Shown piece by piece: positions 33,858-42,415 of a stretch of 61,514 nucleotides of DNA (positions are counted from its first letter, which is position 1; the number at the start of each line of letters is the position of its first letter). Position numbers and translations under genes: made by a program. Origin of the DNA: Affinirhizobium straminoryzae (GTDB lineage Bacteria; Pseudomonadota; Alphaproteobacteria; Rhizobiales; Rhizobiaceae); NCBI RefSeq assembly GCF_007004135.1, contig NZ_VJMG01000006.1, positions 1-61,514 on the forward strand, written 5' to 3'. The notes beneath the pieces are model-generated. The model saw nothing but the letters and a program-made list of their open reading frames with translations, did no database searches and was not told where the DNA came from.

Positions 33858-34775
33858 TCACTTTGCGGCGACGGGAGAATCGAAGGCGCGTATCGGCGGC
33901 GGGTTTGCCATATGCTCCGCGGGTCCCGTCGCGATGGGTGTGTCGCCCGGAATGCCCCATTCGGCCCACGAGCCGTCATAGAGCGCGGTATCCTCCTTGC
34001 CGATGAGGTGAAGGCCGAACAGCAGGACGCCTGCCGTGACCCCCGAACCGCAGGACGCGACGACCGGTTGGTCCAGATCGACACCGGCCGAAAGAAATGC
34101 CGCGCGGATGGCGTCCGGAGACAGCACCTCTCCCGTCACCGGATTGCTGAGCGTCGTGAACGGCAGGTTGCGGCTGCCGGGAATGTGTCCGGCACGAAGG
34201 CCGGGCCGGACTTCCGCCTCCGTCCCCTCGAAGCGGGGTGCGGAGCGCGCGTCGATCACCTGTTCCGCCTGCGTGGTGAGGTTTGTGAGGAGCGCTGACT
34301 TGTCCCGCAGAAGGTCTGCGCGAAAGCGCGCCGTAAACGATGCGGGTCGGGGTGCTGGCACCTCGGTCGTCACGGCGCGTCCCTCCGCAAGCCAGCGCTT
34401 GAGACCGCCATCCAGAATGGCGACCTTGTCATGACCGAAGACGCGCCATGTCCACCAGACCCGTGGCGCCGACATCAGCCCGTGCGTGTCATAGATCACC
34501 ACCAGCGTGTCGTTTCCGACGCCGAGCTTGCCGGCGACCGCTTCGAATTCGGCGGCATCCGGCAGCATGTGCGGGAGGGAGCTCCCCGATGCGGCGATCC
34601 GGTCGATATCGAAGAACCGCGCGCCGGGAATATGCTGGCGCGCATAATCTTCCGTCGCGGTCGGTGTTGCGCCGGGCAGCTTGTAGGAGCCGTCCAGGAG
34701 GACAAGGTTGTCGGTACCAAGGTGATCGGCGAGCCACCGGGTGGAGACCAGCGGGCCGGGCAGGGAGATGGACAT
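33858..34775 (-). CDS. sseA: 3-mercaptopyruvate sulfurtransferase / rhodanese (SseA-like)
   Basis: A 305-residue protein of two rhodanese domains. The N-terminal domain is inactive and ends near residue 140. The C-terminal domain carries the catalytic Cys242 in SCGSGVTAGV, where CGSGVTA is the mercaptopyruvate-type loop. It moves sulfane sulfur from mercaptopyruvate to thiols or cyanide in the cytosol. The ATG at 34775 gives MSISLPGPLVSTRWLADHL, a typical start. The longer open frame overlaps the isomerase gene and is not homologous. It lies 28 bp after the isomerase gene, in the same direction. Confidence 0.9.
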   Translation of the reverse strand: MSISLPGPLVSTRWLADHLGTDNLVLLDGSYKLPGATPTATEDYARQHIPGARFFDIDRIAASGSSLPHMLPDAAEFEAVAGKLGVGNDTLVVIYDTHGLMSAPRVWWTWRVFGHDKVAILDGGLKRWLAEGRAVTTEVPAPRPASFTARFRADLLRDKSALLTNLTTQAEQVIDARSAPRFEGTEAEVRPGLRAGHIPGSRNLPFTTLSNPVTGEVLSPDAIRAAFLSAGVDLDQPVVASCGSGVTAGVLLFGLHLIGKEDTALYDGSWAEWGIPGDTPIATGPAEHMANPPPIRAFDSPVAAK

Positions 34776-34803
34776 GGTCTGTCTCGTCAAGCGGGAGGAA
34801 AAA

Positions 34804-35406
34804 TCAGGCGACCAGACGTTCGCCGGCAAGGTGGCGCTCGAGGAAGGGCAGGCTGTCCTGCCCCCAGTACAGTTCATCCTCGAAGCGGAAGGTCGGGATT
34901 CCGAAGACGCCGGCCTGCTTTGCGCGGAGAAAATTGGCATCCAGAACGGCTTGAATGTCGGCGTCGCCAGCGCGGGCCTCCAGCCGGGCCGCGTCGAACC
35001 CGGCCTTGGAGACGATGGCTGCCCGGACCTCCTGAGTTCCGATATCGTCTGCCCGCCCCCAGAGCGCCGTTTGCAGGGCTCGGGTGAGGGCGATCCAGTC
35101 GAGGCCGTCGATCTGCGCGGCGACCACAAGCCGTCCGGCTGGCGTCGGATCCGAAAGACCGGCACGGTTGTCGAGTGCCAGCGGCTTGTTGCGAAGAGAG
35201 GCCCAGCGTCTGAGATCGCGCAGCCAGTAGGCGCGCCGTGCCTCGGGCCGATTGCGGGAATAGATCGCGCCGTTTTCCTCGATCAGCGGGATGAGGTGAG
35301 GCTGCACCGTGGCCTTATGGCGGGCGGCGACCTCGAGAAAGGCGTCAAAGCCGATATAGGCCCAAGGCGAGCCGATGCCGAAGAAGTAGTCGATGACCTG
35401 TGTCAT
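34804..35406 (-). CDS. 2-hydroxychromene-2-carboxylate isomerase family protein (DsbA/kappa-GST fold)
   Basis: A 200-residue thioredoxin-fold protein of the HCCA isomerase type, which uses glutathione. The N-terminus IDYFFGIGSPWAYIGFD carries the family SPWAY motif that contacts GSH (Ser around residue 13). The C-terminal GVFGIPTFRFEDELYWGQDSLPFLERHL is equally typical. Cytosolic. The ATG overlaps the stop of the TetR gene (ATGA), so the two are translated together. Beside a sulfurtransferase, a role in thiol-conjugate handling is plausible, but the naphthalene pathway seems unlikely. Confidence 0.87.
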   Translation of the reverse strand: MTQVIDYFFGIGSPWAYIGFDAFLEVAARHKATVQPHLIPLIEENGAIYSRNRPEARRAYWLRDLRRWASLRNKPLALDNRAGLSDPTPAGRLVVAAQIDGLDWIALTRALQTALWGRADDIGTQEVRAAIVSKAGFDAARLEARAGDADIQAVLDANFLRAKQAGVFGIPTFRFEDELYWGQDSLPFLERHLAGERLVA

Positions 35407-35984
35407 GTGCGTGCCGTTCCATAAAGACTGTCAAAGAGTGCAAGAGCGCAATCGCGGGCAACCAGTGCGGACTGCGGCTTCCGATTGACGGCGATGGTGG
35501 CCAGTGCGCCTTCGTAGAGAAGGGCGAGATGGCGGGATGCCAGGCTGAGGCCCGTCTCATCGGAAGGAATGCCTGCGCTGGAGGTGATGCGACCAAAGAT
35601 GTCGAGGATCGTGCGCTTGTGCCGTCGCGCCACCGATACCACCCGTTCGGAATCACCATGTTCGGCAACCGCCAGCGCAAAGGCGCAACCGCGAAAATCC
35701 GGACTTTCCGCCTTTTCGAAGAGACGCTGGAAGATCGTATCGATCTGATCGCGCGGCCGTTCGACGGTGCGAAGAACATCCTCCAGAGACGCGATCACCC
35801 GCTCATGCCGCTGTGAGAGATAGGCGGCGACAAGATGATCCTTGGAGGGGAAGTGTCGGTAGAGTGTCGCCTTGGCAACGCGGGCTTCCTCGATGATCCG
35901 GTCGATGCCGACTGCACGGATGCCGTCCCGGTAAAACAGGGTGCCCGCAGTGGAGAGGATCTGGTCCTGGATGGGAATGGTCAT
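35403..35984 (-). CDS. TetR-family transcriptional regulator
   Basis: A 193-residue repressor-type protein. The helix-turn-helix occupies residues 10-55, with ILSTAGTLFYRDGIRAVGIDRIIEEARVAKATLYRHFPSKD read in segments: the YRHFPSKD end is the classic TetR signature. The C-terminal domain carries one cysteine in FRGCAFAL, a position shared by many redox-associated TetR proteins. It is first in a unit with the isomerase and probably the sulfurtransferase, so it may autoregulate them. No clear operator was seen in the 74-bp gap upstream. Confidence 0.9.
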   Translation of the reverse strand: MTIPIQDQILSTAGTLFYRDGIRAVGIDRIIEEARVAKATLYRHFPSKDHLVAAYLSQRHERVIASLEDVLRTVERPRDQIDTIFQRLFEKAESPDFRGCAFALAVAEHGDSERVVSVARRHKRTILDIFGRITSSAGIPSDETGLSLASRHLALLYEGALATIAVNRKPQSALVARDCALALFDSLYGTART

Positions 35985-36058
35985 TGTGTCTGTCCTGGTG
36001 CTTCGCGCTCGGCGCTCTCAACGGAAAGGTGCCGCCCCTTCGCCTGGCGGCGCCGATC

Positions 36059-37033
36059 TCAGAACCGGGCAACCTCGTGGATGTCACGCGTGCCCGGTTT
36101 GCGCCCGTCGCGAGCGAGTTCGGCGGCCGCCCGCTGGAAGGCCGCATTGAGGGGCGTCTCGACACCATGCAGCCGGCCCAGCCTGACGATCTCGCCGTTG
36201 AGATAATCGACCTCGCTAGAGGCACCGCGTGTAAAACTTTGCCAGGTGGATTGCTGGCCTCGCTCGATGCCGCTGCCTTCGACGATGCGCCATCCGGAGA
36301 TGTCAACGCTACGTTCGGATCGGGCTGCGGGGTCATGGCCGGCAGCCTGAAGAACGCGGCGCGCTTCCGTGACGAGCGCATCGGCAGCCTTGGTCCGCAC
36401 CTCGCGATCTCCGGCGAACAGCTCCACCACGTTGGTCACATTGTGCTCCAGCTTGGCGGATTTCCAGCGCCGGATATCGGCGCGTGCCTCCACCAGATAA
36501 TTTGCGGCCGTAAGATCCGCAGCAATGGTGCGGGCCGTGTCATCCAGGCCGTGCGGATAACGTCCGACGGTCACCACGCCGAGCTGCGGCTCGCTGCCGA
36601 CGACGACTTCGCCCGTAACCGTGAAGCGTGCCGGAATGAGAATGCTTGCGGCATAGACATGCGCGAAGCGGCGAAGGGCGATGTCTTCGGCGGCAAGGCC
36701 GTTCTGGAAGGTGACCAGCGGCAGGTCCGCCGCAAGGCCGCCACCCTCGACAGGCTGCCAGGCCCAGAACTCCGTTGCTGCCTCCACGTCCTGCGACTTG
36801 ACCGTCAGCAGCAGGATATCCCCCGGCGCAAGGCTTGGCGGACTGGCGGTGTCGTGGATGTTCAAGCGGACATTGCGGGTCTCTTTGGGGCGGCGATAGG
36901 TGAGGCCGTGTGCGGCGATATGGGCCGCCTGTTGTCCGCGACCTACAAGGGCATAGGCGATGCCGCTGCGTTCAAATTCCGCAGCCAGACTGGCGCCGAC
37001 GGCGCCGGCTCCGATGATGATGTAGCGTGTCAT
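36059..37033 (-). CDS. 2-dehydropantoate 2-reductase family protein (PanE/ApbA-like)
   Basis: A 324-residue NAD(P)H-dependent reductase of the ketopantoate reductase fold. The Rossmann motif is IIIGAGAVGASLA at residues 5-17. VKSQD near residue 80 and the catalytic lysine region RRWKSAKLEHNVTNVV match the family. Several PanE-like proteins reduce other 2-oxo acids, and the sulfur setting makes the pantothenate role uncertain. The ATG at 37033 precedes the Rossmann start directly; the longer open frame is not homologous. It follows the acyl-CoA-dehydrogenase-like gene after 43 bp. Confidence 0.83.
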   Translation of the reverse strand: MTRYIIIGAGAVGASLAAEFERSGIAYALVGRGQQAAHIAAHGLTYRRPKETRNVRLNIHDTASPPSLAPGDILLLTVKSQDVEAATEFWAWQPVEGGGLAADLPLVTFQNGLAAEDIALRRFAHVYAASILIPARFTVTGEVVVGSEPQLGVVTVGRYPHGLDDTARTIAADLTAANYLVEARADIRRWKSAKLEHNVTNVVELFAGDREVRTKAADALVTEARRVLQAAGHDPAARSERSVDISGWRIVEGSGIERGQQSTWQSFTRGASSEVDYLNGEIVRLGRLHGVETPLNAAFQRAAAELARDGRKPGTRDIHEVARF

Positions 37034-37076
37034 GGGATATTTCTCGGGGAGCGGGGGCAAGGCATTGGAAGTCGCG

Positions 37077-38249
37077 TCAGGCCGTGCGAAGAACCGGCGG
37101 CTCAACCGACGAGCTTTGCGCGTCACGCTGCCACCGATCGAAGGCCGCGCGCCCCAGCAGAGATATGGTCGTATCCTCCTGCGGCGCATGCACAAGCACG
37201 GCCTGGATATCGCGAAAATGCCGCTCAAGGCCCAGCTCGGCACCGAGCCCGGGATTGCCCAGACCGCGGACAGCCAGTTGCACGGCATCACGCAACTGGC
37301 GCCCGGCCAGAAGGCGTGCACGCACCAGACGTTCCGCATCGGCCTGTCCTGTCGACAGGGCGTCGAAGATGAGCTGCCGCGCACCGCCGATCAGGAGATC
37401 GATCTCGCCGGAGAGCGTCACGAACCGCTCCGTGCGTGCGATGGGGTGGCCGAGATTGGTGGGCACGCGCTCATGGGCAAAGCGGCTGAAGGCCGCCTGT
37501 GCCGCTTCGGCAACCCCGAGATAGAGCGAGGTCAGGGCCAATGTCATGGCCGCGTGGCCGCGATTGTCCTGCTGGGCAACCTCCGTTCCCGTCAGGTCCA
37601 CCACATTCTGCAGCGGAATTTCGACGTCCTCATATTCCACATCGTGGGAGCCGCTGGCCCGCATGCCGAGGCTGTCCCAGTTCTCGATGATGCGGATGCC
37701 GGGTAGACCATTCGGTACCACGAAGGTGCCGACACGGGTCGGCGCCTCGTCGGTATGGGCCCAGACGAGGAAATGCGTCAGCCCGTGCGCACCCGTCACG
37801 AAGCGCTTGCGGCCGGAGATCGACCAGCCGCTTGCGGTCCGGCGGGCCCGGGTTGCGGGCAGTCCGCCACGGGCAGGCGAGCCAAGCTCCGGTTCGACGC
37901 GGGCTGCATTGAGGAGAAGCGGACGCTCTTTCGCCTCAGCCAGCAGGCTGAGATAAAGGTCTTCCGGCCAGTGGTTTCTGGAGGCCTGCGCCAGATGGTT
38001 GAAGAGCGTCATGGCGGTGATCAGGGCGACCGACGGGTCGCCACGGCCGAGCGCCGCAAGGATATGGGCGGTATCCAGAAGGGAAGCACCCCTGCCGCCA
38101 TAGCGTTTCGCCACCGTGCTTTCCAAGAGGCCGCCTGCGTGAACGGCACGAATGCCTGCCCAGGGGAATGCACCACTGCGGTCGACCTCGGGCGCTGCGT
38201 CTGCAACGGCGCGGACGATCTGGTCGAGCTGGCGGGGATCGAGAACCAT
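37077..38249 (-). CDS. Acyl-CoA dehydrogenase-like flavoprotein (SfnB/DszC-type)
   Basis: A 390-residue member of the acyl-CoA dehydrogenase fold. Visible segments are AKRYGGRGASLLDTAHILAALGRGDPS, ISGRKRFVTGAHGLTHFLVW, the DSLGMRASGSHDVEYEDVEIP motif, and a C-terminal VRGLGNPGLGAELGLERHFRDIQA. Proteins of this branch encoded beside LLM genes (SfnB, DszC) usually act as FMN-dependent oxidoreductases or monooxygenases on sulfur compounds, not on acyl-CoAs. The usual catalytic glutamate of acyl-CoA dehydrogenases was not identified. The ATG at 38249 is preferred over a TTG at 38267. Confidence 0.83.
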   Translation of the reverse strand: MVLDPRQLDQIVRAVADAAPEVDRSGAFPWAGIRAVHAGGLLESTVAKRYGGRGASLLDTAHILAALGRGDPSVALITAMTLFNHLAQASRNHWPEDLYLSLLAEAKERPLLLNAARVEPELGSPARGGLPATRARRTASGWSISGRKRFVTGAHGLTHFLVWAHTDEAPTRVGTFVVPNGLPGIRIIENWDSLGMRASGSHDVEYEDVEIPLQNVVDLTGTEVAQQDNRGHAAMTLALTSLYLGVAEAAQAAFSRFAHERVPTNLGHPIARTERFVTLSGEIDLLIGGARQLIFDALSTGQADAERLVRARLLAGRQLRDAVQLAVRGLGNPGLGAELGLERHFRDIQAVLVHAPQEDTTISLLGRAAFDRWQRDAQSSSVEPPVLRTA

Positions 38250-38314
38250 CAGCAGAGGCCCTTTCAAAATGACCGGAAGTTTGCTGCCGCCCCTTGAGGA
38301 GAGGAGGCATCGAG

Positions 38315-38351
38315 AAAAAGGTTTCCGGCAGATGTCCCTCCTGCCGGAAAC
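38315..38351 (-). terminator. Rho-independent terminator after the SsuD-like gene
   Basis: A perfect 11-bp stem, GTTTCCGGCAG (38321-38331) with CTGCCGGAAAC (38341-38351), and a 9-base loop. Leftward transcription then meets a run of five T (plus-strand A at 38315-38319). It starts 6 bp after the stop codon, so the SsuD-like gene may be transcribed alone. Confidence 0.8.
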
Positions 38352-38357
38352 AAAGGC

Positions 38358-39461
38358 TCAGGCCGCGGCCTTGTTTTTGGCGTTCTCACGCTCGCGCAGT
38401 CCCTCGCGGACCAGCGGCAGCACGTAGCGGCCATAATCGACGGCATCGTTGAAATTGTCGTAGCCGCGGATCGAGATCAGATCGGCGCCGAGATCGACAT
38501 AATCGAGGATCGAGTCGGCAATGGTGCGAGGGGAACCGACAAGGGCGGTTGTCGCGCCGCTGGCATTGGTCGCCGTGACCGTCGGATACCAGAGCGCCCG
38601 GTCATGCACGTCGCCGCGCTTGGCGATGTCGAGCAGGCGCTGCGAACCGACATTGGCGGGTGGGGCAGCCGTAAGCGGCGCGCGGCTCAGGCCCTTCTGG
38701 CGGTTTTCATTCAGGCGGTCGAGCACACGGTGTGCCTTTTCCCAGGCGAGCTCATCCGTTTCCGCGATGATCGGGCGGAAGGTGACCCAGATGCGCGGGC
38801 GATCCTTGCGCCCGGCCTTGGCCGCCTCGTCATAGATCCGGTCGATCTGCTCCTTCGTTTCCGCGAGCGGCTCGCCCCACAGGCCGAAGATGTCGCAAAG
38901 CGAGCCGCCGATGCGATAGGCGGCATCCGAGGAACCGCCGAGCGAGATCGGGATCAGGCCCTTCGTCGGGCGGACTGCGGCACGGAACTGCTTGAACTGG
39001 TAGTATTTGCCCTCGAAATCGAAGGGTTCGGTGGACGTCCAGGCGAGGCGCAGGATGCGGATATATTCTTCCTGGCGCTCATAGCGTTGTTCCTTGTTGA
39101 GGAAATCGCCTTCCCGCGCCTGCTCCTCGTCGCTGCCGCCAGCGATGAAGTGGACGACGACGCGCCCGCCGCTCAACTGATCGAGCGTGGCCAGCGATTT
39201 CGCCGCTACCGTCGGGTAGACCGTGTTGGGACGCAGCGCCACGATGATCTTGATCTGCTTCGTGTGTGCGAGGATCGTCGCGCCGAGCGTGAACGGATCG
39301 AAGGAGGCCGAGGAGTAGGGGATCAGCGTGTAGTTGAAACCGTAATCGTCGAGCGCACGGGCATATCGCTCGAGGAACAGCGGATCGACCGGCGCATCGG
39401 GGAGAGGGTTGAGGTCATTGGAGGCGTTGGCGAAGCTTGCACTGATAAATTCTACGGGCAT
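38358..39461 (-). CDS. SsuD-like FMNH2-dependent alkanesulfonate monooxygenase (LLM class)
   Basis: A 367-residue LLM of the SsuD branch. SsuD-like segments are IIVALRPNTVYPTVAAKSLATLDQLSGGR read in parts, GGSSDAAYRIGG, the WGEPLAE loop, and ALVGSPRTIADSILDYVDLGAD near the C-terminus, followed by YGRYVLPL. It would desulfonate alkanesulfonates to aldehyde and sulfite using FMNH2 and O2. No SsuE-type flavin reductase is encoded in the window. It has its own candidate operator 82 bp upstream and a terminator just downstream. The nearest importer operon ends upstream of it. Confidence 0.86.
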   Translation of the reverse strand: MPVEFISASFANASNDLNPLPDAPVDPLFLERYARALDDYGFNYTLIPYSSASFDPFTLGATILAHTKQIKIIVALRPNTVYPTVAAKSLATLDQLSGGRVVVHFIAGGSDEEQAREGDFLNKEQRYERQEEYIRILRLAWTSTEPFDFEGKYYQFKQFRAAVRPTKGLIPISLGGSSDAAYRIGGSLCDIFGLWGEPLAETKEQIDRIYDEAAKAGRKDRPRIWVTFRPIIAETDELAWEKAHRVLDRLNENRQKGLSRAPLTAAPPANVGSQRLLDIAKRGDVHDRALWYPTVTATNASGATTALVGSPRTIADSILDYVDLGADLISIRGYDNFNDAVDYGRYVLPLVREGLRERENAKNKAAA

Positions 39462-39543
39462 CTGAGAAGGTCTCCGTTCCGATTGCCGGGCGATAGGGTC
39501 AGACTAGGGGGCTGAACATCCGGGAGAAAGACAGGTCTTTCTA

Positions 39544-39562
39544 TTCTATGGAATTTATAGAA
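39544..39562 (-). promoter_or_regulatory. Candidate sulfur-regulon operator upstream of the SsuD-like gene
   Basis: Perfect dyad TTCTAT-GGAATTT-ATAGAA, 82 bp upstream of the ATG at 39461. On its gene side lies a second perfect inverted repeat, AGAAAGAC-AG-GTCTTTCT (39525-39542). The whole 50-bp block is conserved at 46145-46195. Confidence 0.55.
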
Positions 39563-39576
39563 AATATTGTTCCGAG

Positions 39577-39609
39577 GGACAAGGGCGCGGGTGCCGGCCG
39601 CCCTTGTCC
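39577..39609 (-). terminator. Hairpin downstream of the LLM gene at 39618
   Basis: A perfect 11-bp stem, GGACAAGGGCG (39577-39587) with CGCCCTTGTCC (39599-39609), lies 8 bp after the LLM stop. In the leftward direction it is not followed by a clean T-run, so it is a weaker terminator candidate. It would separate the ABC/LLM operon from the SsuD-like promoter. Confidence 0.5.
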
Positions 39610-39617
39610 TGCGCCGG

Positions 39618-40709
39618 TCAGGTGGCCGGTGCCCAGCCAAGGTGTGGGGCCACCGTCTCGGCGAGATCGCGCAGCACGCGGAGGTTCTCTTCCAGGCCAT
39701 GGGCAGGCGGAAGGAACAGGACGAGTTCGTCGGCGGCCGCAAGGCCGGGATCGGCGAGAACCGCTTCGGTAACCTCGTCGGGCGTGCCTTGAAACACCGG
39801 GGAAATCTGTCTGCCCGCAGGCAGCTGCCCCTGAGCCACCGGCGCAAGCGCGCCCTTTGGCCGCGAAGCGGCGATCCCGAGCGTACGGCGCTCCAGATCA
39901 TAGGCCGCATATTTTTCCCGCAGTTTGGCGGTCGTGCCGACAAGGATGGATGCAGCGACGGCGACCGCGGGCGGCTCGGTCTGCCAGATCCGCCGCCAGG
40001 CCGAGCGATAGGCCTCGATGATGCGGGCCTGGTAGGCACCGAAACTTTCGCCCTCTGCATGGCCGTGCTGCACGGTTCCAGTAATGAGGCCAATGCCGAG
40101 TTCGGCGGCCTGGATGGCAGAGGCCACACTTGCGACGCCCTGCCGGATACGGTTGCGAAGCGTCGGGCTGTGGGGCGTCACGCGCAGCTGTGTTCCTTCC
40201 GGAGCCCCCTGGCCGGGACCGTCCACCGTGTGGAGCACGTCGCCGGCGACGGCAGACAGGAAGCGTGCCTGCCGACGTCTGGCCTCGGTTCTGGAGTCTG
40301 TGTCGACGGCGCCGAAGACGGCATCGAAGGCGGCGTTCTCCCCGGTCGAAATTGCAAGCTCCAGTCGGCCATCGACGAGAAGATCGGTCGTGCCGGCGGC
40401 TTCCGCCAGCAGGATCGGATCCTGGTAGCGCATCGGAATGACTGCGGAGCCCAGCGTTATGCGGCTGGTATGCTGTCCGACGGCCGCGAAGAATGGCAGC
40501 GGTGAAGAGAGATAGTTGTCGAAGTGCCGTTGATAGGACCAGCCGGACTGGTAACCGAAAGCTTCCGCTGCCTGATAGAGGAGAATGCCATCGCGCAGGC
40601 CCTTCGCCGGTCCGTCCATGTCGTTGAACGACACGCGCGTATTGAAGCCGAGCCGCGTCTTCGGACGAAAGTGCGCAGCCGCGACGGTCTGTTGCAAAGC
40701 AAGGGTCAT
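39618..40709 (-). CDS. Luciferase-like FMN-dependent monooxygenase (KPN_01858-like)
   Basis: A 363-residue LLM-fold protein and paralogue of the gene at 10087. Diagnostic parts are GYQSGWSYQRHFDNYLSSPLPFFAA (read in segments), RITLGSAVIPMRYQDPILLAE, LVDGRLELAISTGEN, and FLPPAHGLEENLRVLRDL at the C-terminus. The ATG overlaps the stop of the ABC ATPase (ATGA), so it is the fifth gene of the importer operon. The combination of such an LLM with a peptide-type ABC importer is, to my knowledge, a recurring but uncharacterised module. Confidence 0.84.
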   Translation of the reverse strand: MTLALQQTVAAAHFRPKTRLGFNTRVSFNDMDGPAKGLRDGILLYQAAEAFGYQSGWSYQRHFDNYLSSPLPFFAAVGQHTSRITLGSAVIPMRYQDPILLAEAAGTTDLLVDGRLELAISTGENAAFDAVFGAVDTDSRTEARRRQARFLSAVAGDVLHTVDGPGQGAPEGTQLRVTPHSPTLRNRIRQGVASVASAIQAAELGIGLITGTVQHGHAEGESFGAYQARIIEAYRSAWRRIWQTEPPAVAVAASILVGTTAKLREKYAAYDLERRTLGIAASRPKGALAPVAQGQLPAGRQISPVFQGTPDEVTEAVLADPGLAAADELVLFLPPAHGLEENLRVLRDLAETVAPHLGWAPAT

Positions 40710-42415
40710 GCAAATATCTCCTGACGCAGGTTGGCTGCCTTGTGTGTCGCGGTCTGTGAGGCGTGAACCCCGGCCGGGATCGAATCCAGGAGGGCCCGGG
40801 TATAGGGTTGGCGGGGGGTGTCGAAGATGTCCGTCACGGTCCCGTGTTCGACGATGCGGCCCTTGCGCATCACCGAGACCGTGTGGGCGAGCTGGCGCAC
40901 CAGAGCGAGGTCGTGCGAGACGAACACATAGGTGAGGCCGAGATTGGCCTGCAGCGACAGCAGGACCTCGACGATGTCGGCCTGCACGCTGACATCGAGC
41001 GCAGAGGTCGGCTCATCGAGCACGATCACATCCGGCCGCAGGACGAGGGTGCGCGCGATGGCGACCCGCTGGCGCTGCCCGCCGGACAAGGCGCCCGGCT
41101 TGCGCTGCAGCAGGTGGTCGCCCAGTCCGACATTGGCGAGCGCCTCCCGCACCTGTGCGCGCCGTTCAGCCACCGTGCCGATCCGGTAGCGATCGAGCGG
41201 TTCGCGCACCAGCTGTTCGACCGACCAGGTCGGGTCAAGCGAGGTGAACGGATTCTGGTAGACGAGCTGCAGATGGCGCCACACCGCGCGCTGTGACGTC
41301 CGGTCGGAGCCGGATATTGTTTCACCCGACACGGTGATGCGGCCGGCATCGGGCTCGTCAAGACCGAGAAGCAGCCGGATCGTCGTCGTCTTGCCGGAGC
41401 CGGATTCGCCGACCAGGGCGTGAGTGGTGCCTGCGGCAACCGAGAAGCTGATCCTGTCGACAGCCGTCAGCGACTTGCCATCGACGGAGAAGGTCTTGCT
41501 CACGCCCTCGACGGCAATCTTCGTCGCCGTGCCCTCCCGTCCGTCGAGGCGATGAAAGCCGGGATCTCTCAGCGGCGCATAGCGATCCGGATTGAGCGCC
41601 GGGACATCCGCATGCAGCTTGCGGGCATAGGCGGAAGAGGGGGCGGAGAACACATCCTGCGTCCTGCCGGCCTCCTGCACCGTGCCGTCCTTCAGCACGA
41701 CGAGCTTGTCCGCCCGTTCCGAGGCAATCGCCAGATCATGCGTGATCAGGAGAAGGCTGATGTCGAGATCGTGTTGCAGGCGCGACAAGAGGTCGAGGAT
41801 ACGCTTCTGGATCGTGACGTCGAGAGCCGAGGTCGGCTCGTCCGCCACCAGAAGCGCCGGGCGCGGCAGCACGGCAAGCCCGATCAGCACGCGCTGCAGC
41901 ATGCCGCCCGAGAGCTGGTGCGGGTAGGAGTCGTAGACGCGGCCCGGATTGTCGAGGCCGACTTCGGCGAAGGTGTCGAGGATCAGCGCCTTGCGCAGGG
42001 CCTTGTTCGGCTCGTCGGTGAGGGCGGCGGCCTCCTGCGCCTGCGCGCCGATGGTGCGCACCGGATTGAGGGCATTGGCCGGATCCTGCGGGACAAAGCC
42101 GATGGCGCGACCGCGCAGCGTCCGGAAATGCCGCTCCGGTTGTTTCAGGATATCCTGCCCGTTGAAGGCGATGCGGCCATCGGCATGGGCACCGTCCGGC
42201 AACAGCCGCAGGACGGCCTTGGCAATCGTCGATTTGCCGGAGCCGGATTCGCCGATCAGGGCCAGGCTCCTGCCACGCGCGAGATCGAAGCCCACATCAT
42301 CGACGACGGTGCGTCGACCATAGGCAACCGACAAGCCATCCACCTTGAGCAGCGGCGGCGTCAGAAGAGCAGATAGGGTGTCCGGGCGTTGAGTCAGTTT
42401 GTCTTGCGAAGCCAT
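40706..42415 (-). CDS. Peptide-type ABC transporter ATPase with two nucleotide-binding domains (DppDF-like fusion)
   Basis: A 569-residue protein with two complete ABC cassettes. The first has GESGSGKST, LSGGMLQR and LLVADEPTSALDVT. The second has GESGSGKTT, LSGGQRQR and VIVLDEPTSALDVS. Each domain carries the oligopeptide-type Q-loop (GFVPQDPANALNP and LVYQNPFTSLDP). Single-chain fusions of the DppD and DppF subunits are common in Rhizobiales. The ATG at 42415 lies 22 bp inside the permease 3' end. The upstream longer frame is discounted. Confidence 0.9.
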   Translation of the reverse strand: MASQDKLTQRPDTLSALLTPPLLKVDGLSVAYGRRTVVDDVGFDLARGRSLALIGESGSGKSTIAKAVLRLLPDGAHADGRIAFNGQDILKQPERHFRTLRGRAIGFVPQDPANALNPVRTIGAQAQEAAALTDEPNKALRKALILDTFAEVGLDNPGRVYDSYPHQLSGGMLQRVLIGLAVLPRPALLVADEPTSALDVTIQKRILDLLSRLQHDLDISLLLITHDLAIASERADKLVVLKDGTVQEAGRTQDVFSAPSSAYARKLHADVPALNPDRYAPLRDPGFHRLDGREGTATKIAVEGVSKTFSVDGKSLTAVDRISFSVAAGTTHALVGESGSGKTTTIRLLLGLDEPDAGRITVSGETISGSDRTSQRAVWRHLQLVYQNPFTSLDPTWSVEQLVREPLDRYRIGTVAERRAQVREALANVGLGDHLLQRKPGALSGGQRQRVAIARTLVLRPDVIVLDEPTSALDVSVQADIVEVLLSLQANLGLTYVFVSHDLALVRQLAHTVSVMRKGRIVEHGTVTDIFDTPRQPYTRALLDSIPAGVHASQTATHKAANLRQEIFA

